From positions 1 through 64,000 of the forward strand of contig JASAOO010003496.1 of assembly GCA_030849075.1 (NCBI GenBank): a DNA stretch of 64,000 bases. Direction: 5' to 3'. Of this stretch, positions 30,244-40,380 are shown piece by piece. The notes below the pieces were generated by a model. That model did no database searches and was not told the DNA's origin. It saw nothing but the letters and a program-made list of their open reading frames with translations. Each line of letters starts with the position of its first letter. Within the stretch, counting starts at the first letter, position 1. Position numbers and translations under genes: made by a program. The stretch comes from Zelonia costaricensis (taxonomy: Eukaryota > Euglenozoa > Kinetoplastea > Trypanosomatida > Trypanosomatidae).

Positions 30244-33200
30244 TCAACGCTTGCCGTTCGTGGAAAGACGCTTCTTGATCTTGGGCAGGAGGACGTTGTC
30301 GCTGGTCGGTGAATGCGCCCCGTTGGCGCGCTCGAGCGACTGGGGCGCGGATTGGTTGCCGGTGGCCCGCGCCAACACCACCTCCTCCGGCGAGGGCGGC
30401 GGCGTCGAGCTGCCGTTCGCAACGTGCGGGAGTGCGCGCCCCTTTGCGCTGCCGTCGCCGCCAGCCGCGGCGGTGTTGGTGGAGGCGGCTGCCCGGACGG
30501 GGTTCTCCAGGACGCTGGCAAAGTTGCGAGGGCGGCCCGGCGGCTTCTCCTCCTTGGGTGCGGTCGGCCGCAGCATCGGCGCCTCCGCCTTCTGCACCCT
30601 GGGGCTGGGGCTGGAAGGGCTGTTCGCGCCAGAAAGCACGTCGCTCTCACTCGAGGACGCGTTTGTGTGGTTGCTGCTGGGCCGGAGGACGTCGTTGGGT
30701 GGTGCCCGTGCGTTGCTGCTGCCCGGGCGGGTGATGCTAATGGTCATGGGCGGACTTACCCGCACCGGCACCGGCGACGACGGCGACTTGTGCCCGCCGT
30801 GGTCGTCCGTCAAGCTGAGCGGTGCGACGGAGCGCACCGGCGACGGCGAGCCCATCGTGTGGCTCGCCGCGGCGCTCCACTGCTCCATCGAGAGCCGCCC
30901 GCCCCGCTTCCGCTGCTTCTCGTCCGCGTTCGCCATGCTCGCCACAATGGCGGGGTTCACGACGCTGCCGGGCAGCAGCGTTCCGTCAATCCCACCGGAC
31001 ACAGCCTCCACCTCGTCGACGAAGCGCAGCCTGCTGGAGGAGCGCACCAGCTCACTGCCCGCGGTGCTGCTCAGCACCGACACGCTGTCGTTTGCCGAGT
31101 GCGACGCCTCGTGGCCGAGTCGCAGGCGCACCTCGCCGAGCAGCGCCTCGCGGTAGCGCCGCGCGAACACCTCCGGCAACCGCGTCAGGTGGCGGAAGAA
31201 GAGGTAGTCGCGAACGTCGTGCAGGTTGTTCTGGTTCCCGCTCAGCTCATCCGTGTCCCGGTTCGGGCAGCGTCCGATGAGATCGAGCACCGCCAGCAGG
31301 CTCGAGTGGAAGACCGAGTTGCGGCGAAGACCGCCGAGGCGGTTGTAGGCCTTGAGCAGGTAGCCGAACGTGTCCCGCTCCACCGTGAGCTGGCGGCAGA
31401 TGATCGTGACGAGCTGCGGGGAGAGCGGGTCGCGCGACGTCACGTACGACGGCAGCGGGTTTTCGTCGACCTCGCTCGCGGCGACAGCCATCTGCGTTAT
31501 GACCACCTTGAGGAAGCGCACGCAGCCGCAGAGCACGTCAAGGCCGACTTGGCACCGCCCACTTGCCCCGCTGGCGCCGCACAGTGTGTCGCACACGCCC
31601 TCGATGAAGTGCAAAATGTGCGACTTGTGATGAAACACCGTCTTGAGCACCAGCTCCCGATTGGCGTTGTTGGTGAGTGTAACCATGTACTCGAGCACCC
31701 GAATCAACGCCGGCGTGATGCCCTGCGGCAGTGGGAGCACCGGGGACGCAGCCCCGCCGCCAGCGGCACCGCCGGGAGACCCACCGCTGCCACCGGCGGC
31801 ACCAACACCACCAGCCCCGCCGCCGCCGCTGTCACCGGCGTTGCTGCTGCTCGTGTGGCCCGCTCCGGTGCCGACGCCTGTGTTCGGCACCCCGAGGGCG
31901 GTGCTGCCGGTGCTGCTCTCGTTCCCGTCGTGCAGGGCCGGCCGCCCTCCGCCGCTCTGCGTCGCGTTGGCGTTGTTGAACTGCACAATAGGCATGTTGC
32001 GCGCCGCCCCACCAACCCCGCCGAGCGACGGCGGTAGCGGCACCGGCGTCATGAGGCCGCGTGTGGCGAGGGCGATGTACTTGGTGATGATGAAGCTGTG
32101 GAAGCGGTTCCGCACGTCCGTGCTCTCCGCGTCCAGCACCCGCTCCGAGGCGGCCGAGCCCTCGTCGTCATGCAGGCCGAGGACATGAAAGAGCGCGTAG
32201 GGGTTAGACGAGGACATGTTATCGCGCAGAATACGTTTCGGCTGCGGGAGGTAGCAGGAGGACGAGCGCTGTGCGGTATTCGCCGACGACAACGCCCCCG
32301 CGCCGCCACCGCCGAGCACAAACCCGCCGACGACGAGCTGGCGCAGCATGAAGGTGACGATGCCGTTGTACTTTAGCGGGTCGGCGAGAATTGGCGTCCG
32401 CACGTGCTCGTTCATCAGGTGCTCCTCCTGCCGCTCATTGAGCCGCACGAGCGTCGCGTCCAGCAGCGCCGCCAGCTCCGCCTCAACAGCGGGCGAGTAG
32501 CAGTTCGCGCTGCTCGTCGTCGTTGCGGACGAGGAGGCGGCAGTGCCGTTGTTGTTGCCGCGCCGCGCCCCGTGCAGCCCGCCGCCGGTGCCGTCCACGA
32601 CGTGCTTCGCGAACGACAAGGCCGTCCCGCTCGGCATTGCGAAGCGCTCCGCGACGAGGGAGAGCGGCTCGAGCAGGCCGCACTGGAACACCTTGCCCAC
32701 GATCGGCCCCACCATGTCGCGGCTCAGCTCGGCAATGCTCAGCGTCACGAGCTCCCGGAAGAAGCGGAGGTGCGCCAGGACCTGCTGCTCCGCCTTGTGC
32801 GCCACGGGCACCGTCTCGCCCGGCAGCGGCGTCGACATGGGTGACGCGACATTGCCGTTCGCCATCGATGTGACAGCGGCGCCTGTGCTGCTGCGGAGGT
32901 CCGACATGAAGGACGTCGTGCTGGACGAGATCTCCATCGACGGGACGCGGTTGCGCGGATTGGTGCTGATGCCGCCGCCGCCGCTACCCACGGCAGGCGG
33001 CACGACGCGGAGGGCGTCGCACGCTTCGCTGAAGATGCTGTCACACGTCAGCAGCGCGCAAACAATGTCGTTGCGGATGCGGCGGCTCATCGTCGTGTAT
33101 TTCGCGTTCAGCTCCGCCATTGTCTCGGTCGTGCCGCAGTCCGGCAGCACCGATTCCTGGAGGAACCCGATCCAGCGGTCCTTGCGGATGAAGGTGATCA

Positions 33201-34356
33201 CCTCATCCGGCACGTGCAGCTGGCGCAGCGGCTCTGGCACGGCCCAGGTGACCGGCCGCGCGGTGCACCGCAGGCCGGAGAGCAGCAGTGGGAACGTGTC
33301 CTCGCCGACGAGGAAGTCGAGCAGGTCGCCGTTGGCAAGGTTCAGCAGCACCAGCACTGTCTCCTTGTCCGCGTACAGCGCCGGGTTGGTGGCGTGGCGG
33401 TGCTCAATGATGGAGAGCGAGACGGCGTGCTGCTCGATGAAGCCGAGCGGGGGGTCGTACTTCGTGTGGATGAAGTGCGAGTAGGGCAGCGGCACGTCGT
33501 CCGCCTTGTCCGCGGCGCCGCCGGTCGGCGTGGAGGCTGTCACAGACGACGTGCTCTCGTTGCCCGCCACCACGGCACGCCCGCTCTGCGGGCAGCAGCG
33601 CTCGAGCAGGTCAAAGCGAAAGGGCGGGTAGCTCTTGTCCTGCAGCGCGACCAGCGCACTCCACGAGGCCGAGTACCCCTCCTCGGAGGCGTACATGAGG
33701 CAGAGCGAGAGCTGCTTCTCGAAGCTGTTCCACACGATGCAGCAGTTCTCGCCGACAAAGGGGGTGTCGCTGCTAATCGTGTCCTCAAGAATGACGATCT
33801 CGCCGTCCTCGTCGGCGTCCTCCTCGTCGAACTCGGAGACGGTGTTCGACAGCCCGCTCACCCCCGCATCAATTTCGCCGCCCGTGTTGGAGCCGGACTG
33901 CGAGATGGACTTCCTCGCCTTGGTGGTCTCGTCCTTCCCCGGGCGGGGGGCGAGCACGCGAATCGTGAAGTCGCAGAAGGCGACGCGGCCGTCGCCCTGC
34001 TCGACCCACTGGTTCTCGGCCCCGAGCGCCTGCGTGAGCACCTTCACCTCAAGATTGAGCAGCGCCGTGGCGTAGCCGGGCCGCACCTTGCCGTCTGGGC
34101 GGTGGGCAGAGGCGTCCGCTGGGTTCGACGGCACGCCGGAGGCGACCGTGGCGGTGCCGGGCGACGGGGACGAAGCAGGACTGCTCCCCGCCGTGGCGGC
34201 TGCCGAGCTCGATGGACTCCGCGTGCCATCGGAGGAGCTGGCGGACCCCGTCTGTCCGTTCATCTCCGTCAAGGGGGACGTGGCGGAGACGGCCTTGGAT
34301 TGCTTACCGACGGTGGCGCTGCTGGCGTTGCTGCTGATGCTGGCGTTGCCGTTCAT
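30244..34356 (-). CDS. PP4 regulatory subunit 3 / SMEK (SMK-1, Psy2) homologue
   Basis: This 1370-residue protein most resembles PP4R3, the targeting subunit of protein phosphatase 4, which acts in DNA-damage and stress signalling. Residues 1-95 are low-complexity. Residues 102-242 match the PH/EVH1-like domain: VKVLTQALGAENQW, then DTPFVGENCCIVWNS. An acidic Ser-rich insert (about 140-195) splits this domain. From about 290 to 1110 lie the SMEK helical repeats (for example ETVLVLLNLANGDLLDFLV, and YNRLGGLRRNSVFHSSLLAVL, which resembles the family's RYNLLNSA segment). These are interrupted by Gly/Ser/Asn-rich inserts, including one rich in Gly/Ala. The C-terminal 250 residues are disordered, ending in a basic KIKKRLSTNGKR that may be a nuclear signal. 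Animal PP4R3 has about 830 residues; the excess is low-complexity. Family assignment is by eye on scattered blocks. Confidence 0.85.
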   Translation of the reverse strand: MNGNASISSNASSATVGKQSKAVSATSPLTEMNGQTGSASSSDGTRSPSSSAAATAGSSPASSPSPGTATVASGVPSNPADASAHRPDGKVRPGYATALLNLEVKVLTQALGAENQWVEQGDGRVAFCDFTIRVLAPRPGKDETTKARKSISQSGSNTGGEIDAGVSGLSNTVSEFDEEDADEDGEIVILEDTISSDTPFVGENCCIVWNSFEKQLSLCLMYASEEGYSASWSALVALQDKSYPPFRFDLLERCCPQSGRAVVAGNESTSSVTASTPTGGAADKADDVPLPYSHFIHTKYDPPLGFIEQHAVSLSIIEHRHATNPALYADKETVLVLLNLANGDLLDFLVGEDTFPLLLSGLRCTARPVTWAVPEPLRQLHVPDEVITFIRKDRWIGFLQESVLPDCGTTETMAELNAKYTTMSRRIRNDIVCALLTCDSIFSEACDALRVVPPAVGSGGGGISTNPRNRVPSMEISSSTTSFMSDLRSSTGAAVTSMANGNVASPMSTPLPGETVPVAHKAEQQVLAHLRFFRELVTLSIAELSRDMVGPIVGKVFQCGLLEPLSLVAERFAMPSGTALSFAKHVVDGTGGGLHGARRGNNNGTAASSSATTTSSANCYSPAVEAELAALLDATLVRLNERQEEHLMNEHVRTPILADPLKYNGIVTFMLRQLVVGGFVLGGGGAGALSSANTAQRSSSCYLPQPKRILRDNMSSSNPYALFHVLGLHDDEGSAASERVLDAESTDVRNRFHSFIITKYIALATRGLMTPVPLPPSLGGVGGAARNMPIVQFNNANATQSGGGRPALHDGNESSTGSTALGVPNTGVGTGAGHTSSSNAGDSGGGGAGGVGAAGGSGGSPGGAAGGGAASPVLPLPQGITPALIRVLEYMVTLTNNANRELVLKTVFHHKSHILHFIEGVCDTLCGASGASGRCQVGLDVLCGCVRFLKVVITQMAVAASEVDENPLPSYVTSRDPLSPQLVTIICRQLTVERDTFGYLLKAYNRLGGLRRNSVFHSSLLAVLDLIGRCPNRDTDELSGNQNNLHDVRDYLFFRHLTRLPEVFARRYREALLGEVRLRLGHEASHSANDSVSVLSSTAGSELVRSSSRLRFVDEVEAVSGGIDGTLLPGSVVNPAIVASMANADEKQRKRGGRLSMEQWSAAASHTMGSPSPVRSVAPLSLTDDHGGHKSPSSPVPVRVSPPMTISITRPGSSNARAPPNDVLRPSSNHTNASSSESDVLSGANSPSSPSPRVQKAEAPMLRPTAPKEEKPPGRPRNFASVLENPVRAAASTNTAAAGGDGSAKGRALPHVANGSSTPPPSPEEVVLARATGNQSAPQSLERANGAHSPTSDNVLLPKIKKRLSTNGKR

Positions 34357-34364
34357 CCACTCAT
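34353..34364 (-). other. Upstream ORF overlapping the PP4R3 start
   Basis: A three-codon frame (M-S-G-stop) starts 8 nt before the PP4R3 ATG, and its TGA overlaps that ATG. It counts only if the mRNA's 5' end lies upstream of 34364. Confidence 0.4.
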
Positions 34365-34401
34365 CCGCGCCCGTGACGGTGCGTGACAGACGTGTATCAA
34401 C

Positions 34402-34431
34402 TTAACCAGCCAGAGCGCCAGCACCTCCCAT
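34402..34431 (-). other. Upstream ORF in the predicted PP4R3 5' UTR
   Basis: A nine-codon ATG-initiated frame ends in TAA 45 nt before the main start. It lies in the predicted leader if trans-splicing uses the AG at 34463, but outside it if the AG near 34403 is used. Confidence 0.35.
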
Positions 34432-34462
34432 GAAACCACGCCCCCTGCGATGCTGGAACACA

Positions 34463-34464
34463 CT
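34463..34464 (-). promoter_or_regulatory. Possible spliced-leader acceptor for PP4R3
   Basis: A strong C/T tract (about 34475-34505 on the minus strand, including a long C-run) is followed by GATCCAG. Other AGs lie downstream (for example 34454-34455), so the exact site is uncertain. Confidence 0.4.
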
Positions 34465-34583
34465 GGATCAGCCAACCGAGGGGAAGGGGGGGGGGGGGCA
34501 GAGAAAACAGGGAAGGGTGGACGACTGGACAGGCACCAGACAAAAAGTTTACGGCGCCGCGTGGGGTGAGTATCTACAAGCGT

Positions 34584-34585
<2 letters not shown>

Positions 34586-34618
<33 letters not shown>
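34586..34618. repeat. (GT)n dinucleotide microsatellite
   Basis: About sixteen perfect GT units, one of the longest runs in the window. It would read as (CA)n in the minus-strand transcript. Confidence 0.92.
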
Positions 34619-34623
<5 letters not shown>

Positions 34624-36735
34624 CTGTGTGCTGAAAGCGTAGGTCTTCGCTCAACGCGAGTCCCGTGTGATGGCGAGCCCGCTGGGTGTTCTCTGTTTGG
34701 TTGTGGTTATCCTCCGTGAACGGCTGGCCTCCTTTGCGCGTGCCGCAGCGTGCGTGCTGTCTTCCGCCACGTTCTGCGTTTTGTTTTTTCTTTGCAAGTG
34801 CTCCCCGCTCCTTTCTCCGCCTTCCCGGTCCTTCCCTTGCGGCCACTCGACAGGGTGCAACGTTGTCGCAGAGGTGAAGACACAACCGGCGCACTCGAAT
34901 TCGGAGCAGCGCCGTCCCCCCCGTGTATGCTGAAAGACAACCTGGGAGGAGAACAGCAACAACCAAAGAAGGCGACTTCGGCCACTGGCGGAGCACCGTG
35001 CGTGCGGAGCGTGGGGTGCTGGTGTGCAGGAGAGGAGAGGAGAGGAGGGGCGGCTGGGGACACTGAGAAGCCAGGAGAGGGACGATTCGAGCTCAACTCT
35101 GAGACGGACACGAGAACGCGAGACGCAAAAAAGAAAACGAAGAGCAACGCACAAACTTCCAGACAACAAGAACCAAAGGAGAGCCGGGGGGAAGGGAAGG
35201 AGAAAAGAGAAAAGATCGTCGTGACTCGAGTAGGGGTGTCTGTGAGTCTGTGTCAGCGCGTGGAATAGCGAGACGATGAAAAAAAAAGGAGGAGATTCAC
35301 AATGGAAGCGAGTGCACAAGCGAATACGCAAGCGCACGGGTGCAGGCGAGAGGACAAAAAAAAAACGAAAGCACAAAAGAAAAAGTGAGGACGACAAAGC
35401 AGCACGCAGCACCAGAGCTGTTTGGAAAATGGCGCTTTGCTGAAAGCAAAAGCAAGCGCAGTGGTGCAAACGGTTGACGTCGACACAGGACAAAGGGAAA
35501 ACACAAATGCGGCTGCTAAACACGTGGAGAACAGGAGAGGGGGTGGGGGGTGCAGCGCTTCTGGCACGCGTCTCTACACTTGTGAGAGCCGCAGTGCCGG
35601 GGTGAGTGGTCTACCCTCAGTTGTGTCAGTGTGTGCGATCGTGTGTGTGTGTGTGCGCCTCTCTGCCTCTACGACACAAAGTGCGCGCTGAGGGAGAGCG
35701 TGGAGGGCACTTCAAGAGAGACAACACCGCACAGTCCGCAGCACTCACTCGGGGTGACGACCAAAAACGACAAAGGGAAAAAGAAGGGAGTGGCGTAAGC
35801 AAACGTACAAGAGCGCCGCTCAACTATAGGGACAGCAAACCTTTTCGGACAGAATCCGAAACGACGAATAGGTGGCGTCGACGTGAACAGGTCACAATCG
35901 CTCGTGGGCCCGCGCAACACGGCACCCACGCGCTGACGCAGCCGCGCGGCGGCCGAGTGTGCAGCGAGAGCGAGAGGTATAGAGGTAAAGGAGCAACGTG
36001 CGAGAGCAAGGCAATCTTCCGTCTGCAACAGCACTCAAGAAGCGATCTACAGTGTGGTATCCGTACGACACAACCGACTGAAGGCGATGCAGGTGGAAGC
36101 GCACAAGGGGACCGGGGAAAGGCGGTGTACGTGGTATGTGTGGCGGGAATTGGGGAGGTGGGGGGGGCGGCAAGTGCACCGGGAGGGGCCGCGAGAAGAG
36201 AGGAGTGCGAGAAGTCATGAATAGGAATGCAAGGAGCAAAGAGGGGGAAGAGGGTGCGCAGGTGCATCGGCAGGGGGGAACGTGGAGAAAGAGGGGCAAT
36301 ACACAAGTCGGAAAGCAAGTGGGCGGTGGTCGGCGCGGCACGGGCAGGCGTGCGCTCCATTTTTCAGTGCTCTGGAGCGTGTTGCTCTGGGGACGAACAC
36401 AGCACTTGGAGGGTGGCTTGAAAGACGCTGCGACACTCGGCAGCCTCGCGGGTGGCCAACCACGACACATGACGAGCTCCACTACCCCATGCGTCGCGAC
36501 AAGACATGAAGCAATGCCTTGCTTTATGTTGGGTTCTGTGTTGGTTGCTCCTTCTTTGCTTTTTACCTTTTTTTTCTCCAGGAGTCGTGTTGCGAACGTG
36601 GATCGACTAGACAAGCGCGACACGATCGCGTCTGTTGAACTCCAGTCGAGCGAAACGGCGACACAGTGCCTCGCGGGACTTCAGCGCAGCATATGGCCAA
36701 GTGCTACCCTTTTTTTTTTCTTCTGCACCCGCCAC

Positions 36736-39429
36736 TCATTGCGGACGCGCCATCAGGGGCTCGAAGGCGGCAATCGGCCTCATCGCCACCGCGCACGCAA
36801 AGGGGCAGCCGAGGCCGTCCATCGTCAGCACCAGCGCGACGTTGCACGACGCCAACGCATCATCCACCTCGTCGTCCGCCTGCCTTCGGTCCCGACCTGC
36901 GGACGCCTCCGTGTCGTCCTCGACGACGAGGCACGGGCAGTGCATGAACTCATTCGTCACGACGAGCGAGAAGGCGTCAAGGCGCTCGCAAAACGCTTGC
37001 AGCGCCTCGTCCTCGTCAGCGGTGTCTTCCGCTCTGCACAGCGGCAGTGACGCATCTGCACCGCTCCCGCTGCGGCGGCGGGCTCGCAGCCGCCACCGCA
37101 GGCGCGGCGGCAGAAAGAAGCGCATCGGGATCTCGAGACACGAATCGCACACCCGGCAGCGCGAGTCAACGCGCTCGCGCAGGAGGCCGCCGACGTGGCT
37201 CACCACCTCGCCGGGCTCGAAGGACTTGCCCGTGAAGAGGCGGGGGGTCATGCACTGCAGCTGCCGCCGCAGTCGCAGGACCTGTGGAGAGAAGCTGTGT
37301 GCGGCTGCCGCAGCCGGACCCGCGGCCGCGGCATCGCCGCGCCGCAGTACGATGAGCCGGTCCACCTCGTGCGCGGCGGAGAGCAAGTGTGACAGAGGGG
37401 GTTTGGCGACGCTGCCCATCACGGTGGTGAGCACGGCGCCGCTGCCGAGTCCGTTCACGTCGCCCGGCTGGCAGCGCCTCGCTTTTTCCGGTGTCGTCTC
37501 CGTCGCCGATCGCGAGCGCGCCGCTACCGCTGCTGCAGTGTCCACAGAAACGCTTGAGTCGGCAGTGGCTGGCACGGGGTCGGCCGCTGGCACGTGTGAC
37601 CCCGCGCGGCCCGGTGCGAGGCGAGTCAGCTCGGCAGACCCCAGCTCTCCCTGCCGCTCCCACAGCGCGGCACGCCGAGAGTGAGATCGGTGGCCGGATG
37701 AAGGGGAGGAGGAGGCGGAGGCGATGCCGCGGCCGGGCGTGGCGGACTCCTTATCAGGAGTGCCAGGCGACGACGTGGGATTGCGTGGCTGCTGCACCTC
37801 TTCGCCCACAGATGCAGCCATCCGATGTCCGTTGCTGGGAGACGCAGAGGTTAGCCCATTCGTAGCGTGCGGCTCGCCTCTGGCAGGGCCACGCTGTCGC
37901 CGTGTGGCTGCGGTCGACCCGCCTCGCGCGTCTGCGTCGTGGTGACTGCGGCTGCGCTTCTCTCGGCTGAGCCCCGTCTCGACGGCGTAGAGGAACATGT
38001 GCGTCTGCGTCTCGAAGCGCGAGTGCTTTGCCAGCACCGACAGCGGAACGGCGGCGTCCCAGACCTGCCACGGCAGGAACGGCACGTTCATGGGCCACTC
38101 GGCGTGCTCGGAGGTGAAGGCGCCCGCGGAGGTCGAGGCGGATGAGCTTGTGGACAGCGGCACCGGCGACAGCGGCGGCGTTGTGGACTTGCCGGTGGCC
38201 GCCGCCATCGGTCCCTGTCGCGCCGCGCTGGCCTTCTCGACACCTCGTCCCGCGAGCAGCGACGCTTCGGCGATGCTTGGGCTGCTGAGGAGGCTGAGCA
38301 GGCGTGCCCCACTCAGCTTCGGAATGCCACACGCACAACACCGCCGCGGGGCGTCCGCCGTGGAGGCCTCTGCAAGCGACCACATGCCGCACTGCGTGCA
38401 CTCCCACAGCAGGTCATTGGCAACGTCGAGGCTGCGCGGTGTTGCAGGAGGCTCAGCAAGCGGCTCCTCCGCACCTTGCGACGACCGAGCCGGAGAGGCC
38501 GAGGCACGGAGCGGCCCCGGCGCAGTCGTGTTCCCGCGTTCCAGGACCGCAACGTGTGCCTCGCCACCAGCGGCAGCAGCGGCGCTCGAGGCCCGAGAAG
38601 GATCCTCGTGCGGCTGTGACGCTGCTGGCGGCCACAGCGCGTCCTCATTTCCGCCCCGCGTGTGGAAGGAGGGGAAGGGAATGACGCCCCCAAGTCGCGG
38701 CCGGGTCACGGGCTCGCCCTGCACGTTCGTCCACGGTGTCGCGCTCAGGCGGTGCGCCTTGCCATACGACATGAGGATCTCCTCGCCCGCGCTGATCTGC
38801 CGACGCGACACGAGCGCGGTGAAGGACTCGCCGCGGCTGCTGAAGCGGTTCTCGGCGGAGAGGTTGGGCTGCAGCGTGCCCACGCCGCGCGGGTCGTTGG
38901 CGAAGCGGCCGTAGTTGCCCACGAACTCCGCGTCGAGGGCGTAGTCGTCGCCGAGGGCGCCGAAGCCCATCGTGTACGTGCGCGAGTTGCACGACGTCGC
39001 GAACACTTCAATGAAGCCTGCATACGGGGTCACGACGGTGTTGGATGGGATGATGCTCTTGGCGAAGAGGCCGGCCTGGCCGTACGCAGGGTGCCGCGGG
39101 TCCGTGATGACGCGCACCTCCAGCACGTCCTCTGGCGTGTACGTGGCGAGGCGGAAGTCGGGCAGCACCGCCTGATCCACGAGGCTGCTGCGAAAGACGA
39201 AGAGTTCCATGAAGAGGAGAAGGCGCTCGTCGCGGCTGACAGCTGTGTCGAAGGCGAGGAAGTGCCGCGCGTGGGCGGCGTTGCCGAACTTGACGGAGCG
39301 GCGCGACGGGGTGCACTGCAGTCCCTCCAGCACGTGGAGACGCCTGTGGGGCTGCGCGGTTGGCCGCGACGGGGACGGGGACGTCGATGGCACACGGGCG
39401 GGCGCACCGCCGCGGGGGTCGGCGCTCAT
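36736..39429 (-). CDS. SET-domain protein with zinc finger and a second divergent SET/SMYD-like module
   Basis: This 897-residue putative protein-lysine methyltransferase has its first SET domain at about 105-224. The motifs there are GQAGLFAKSIIPSNTVV, NYGRFANDPRG (the NxxRFxN-type cofactor motif) and ISAGEEILMSYG. A small zinc finger follows (C344/C347 and C364/C367, beginning LWECTQCGMW, RanBP2-like but with a longer loop). Residues 400-710 are disordered. The last 170 residues resemble another SET domain: RLFTGKSFEPGEVV at about 730-743, a CRVCDSCL zinc-like pair, TNEFMHCPC, and a final stretch AVAMRPIAAFEPLM that mirrors the SET end. The first domain looks catalytically complete. The second looks altered. 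Targets are unknown. The start is the first ATG of the frame. Confidence 0.88.
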   Translation of the reverse strand: MSADPRGGAPARVPSTSPSPSRPTAQPHRRLHVLEGLQCTPSRRSVKFGNAAHARHFLAFDTAVSRDERLLLFMELFVFRSSLVDQAVLPDFRLATYTPEDVLEVRVITDPRHPAYGQAGLFAKSIIPSNTVVTPYAGFIEVFATSCNSRTYTMGFGALGDDYALDAEFVGNYGRFANDPRGVGTLQPNLSAENRFSSRGESFTALVSRRQISAGEEILMSYGKAHRLSATPWTNVQGEPVTRPRLGGVIPFPSFHTRGGNEDALWPPAASQPHEDPSRASSAAAAAGGEAHVAVLERGNTTAPGPLRASASPARSSQGAEEPLAEPPATPRSLDVANDLLWECTQCGMWSLAEASTADAPRRCCACGIPKLSGARLLSLLSSPSIAEASLLAGRGVEKASAARQGPMAAATGKSTTPPLSPVPLSTSSSASTSAGAFTSEHAEWPMNVPFLPWQVWDAAVPLSVLAKHSRFETQTHMFLYAVETGLSREKRSRSHHDADARGGSTAATRRQRGPARGEPHATNGLTSASPSNGHRMAASVGEEVQQPRNPTSSPGTPDKESATPGRGIASASSSPSSGHRSHSRRAALWERQGELGSAELTRLAPGRAGSHVPAADPVPATADSSVSVDTAAAVAARSRSATETTPEKARRCQPGDVNGLGSGAVLTTVMGSVAKPPLSHLLSAAHEVDRLIVLRRGDAAAAGPAAAAAHSFSPQVLRLRRQLQCMTPRLFTGKSFEPGEVVSHVGGLLRERVDSRCRVCDSCLEIPMRFFLPPRLRWRLRARRRSGSGADASLPLCRAEDTADEDEALQAFCERLDAFSLVVTNEFMHCPCLVVEDDTEASAGRDRRQADDEVDDALASCNVALVLTMDGLGCPFACAVAMRPIAAFEPLMARPQ

Positions 39430-40380
39430 GGCGCTAGGAGCAGCGGCAATGCGCGTCTGCCGGCGACGACGAGTACAAGAGTGGTGTAGGTGTTGGCTGA
39501 GGTCGAGTGGGCACTTTTGCTGCTGTGTTAGTGTTCTGTGACGGGTTGGGTTGGGGGGAGGCGTTAAGAGGTCGACGTGACGAGAGGCCCTCAGAGCCGC
39601 GAGCGCGTCCGACGTGCGAGTCTATGTCTATGCTCCGGACGCACCGTGATGATCGGACAGGCAAAGCGGAGGTCGTTCTGTGGGTTTGTGCCGCTCGTTG
39701 ACGGTAGACTCGTGCAGCGCCGCAGAGACGGGCAGCTCGCCGCGGCAGTGGGTCGAGGGCCGGTGTTTGCGCCTGAGGTGCATATCGGCATATGTGTGTG
39801 TGTGTGTGTGGAAGAACGCGTAGAACGCCCAAGGCAGAAGTGCACGCTTTGAGGGCGTGGAACGCATAAGCACATACAGCACGGCAGAACATTCCCTCCC
39901 CCCCCCTCGCTCTCTCGCGCGCACGGTCAGCCACTGCCGCGACGTCGGGCGACCAGGCATTGGGGGTTGTGCGCCTTTGCTACAGGAAAACAGGCGACAC
40001 ACCTACCGCCCTTCATCGTCCTAGCGTGTCCCCGTGAAGGAGCGTTAACCTGGATGGTCCTTCGTTTTCTTTTACAGAGACACTCCGAGTCCATGAAAAC
40101 TCGAGAGCGGAGCTTAATCGTGACCCAACGCACCCGTGACAGAAGGGGAGAAAAAAAAACACTCAAAGGAACGCCAGTACGCCTTGCAACGGCGTGAGGG
40201 TGTGACGTGCTTGATGAGCCTCTCATGCCCCACGGCGCGACGCACGCCCACGACCCACACCTTATGCGGAGCAGCCAGTGGAGGGTAAGCGGGTCCCACG
40301 CAGGCGTGCGCAACCCTGAAGGGCGGCAATGAGCCCACCACCCTCTGACTCCTCCCAAATGCTCGTCTTGAGCGGCACTA
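39430..40380. other. Spacer between the DUF1764 gene and the SET-domain gene
   Basis: The part next to the DUF1764 stop (about 39950-40380) has balanced composition unlike the purine-skewed spacers elsewhere, and could be a conserved 3' UTR element or a degenerate SIDER-type retroposon. I cannot confirm this by eye. A short GT run lies near 39794-39810. No gene supported. Confidence 0.5.

Larger units (their letters stand above)
34357..36735. other. Intergenic spacer between the SET-domain gene and PP4R3
   Basis: It holds the (GT)n run at 34586-34618, the PP4R3 leader and the SET gene 3' UTR. Frames in this stretch are low-complexity in all readings. No RNA gene recognised. Confidence 0.65.
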
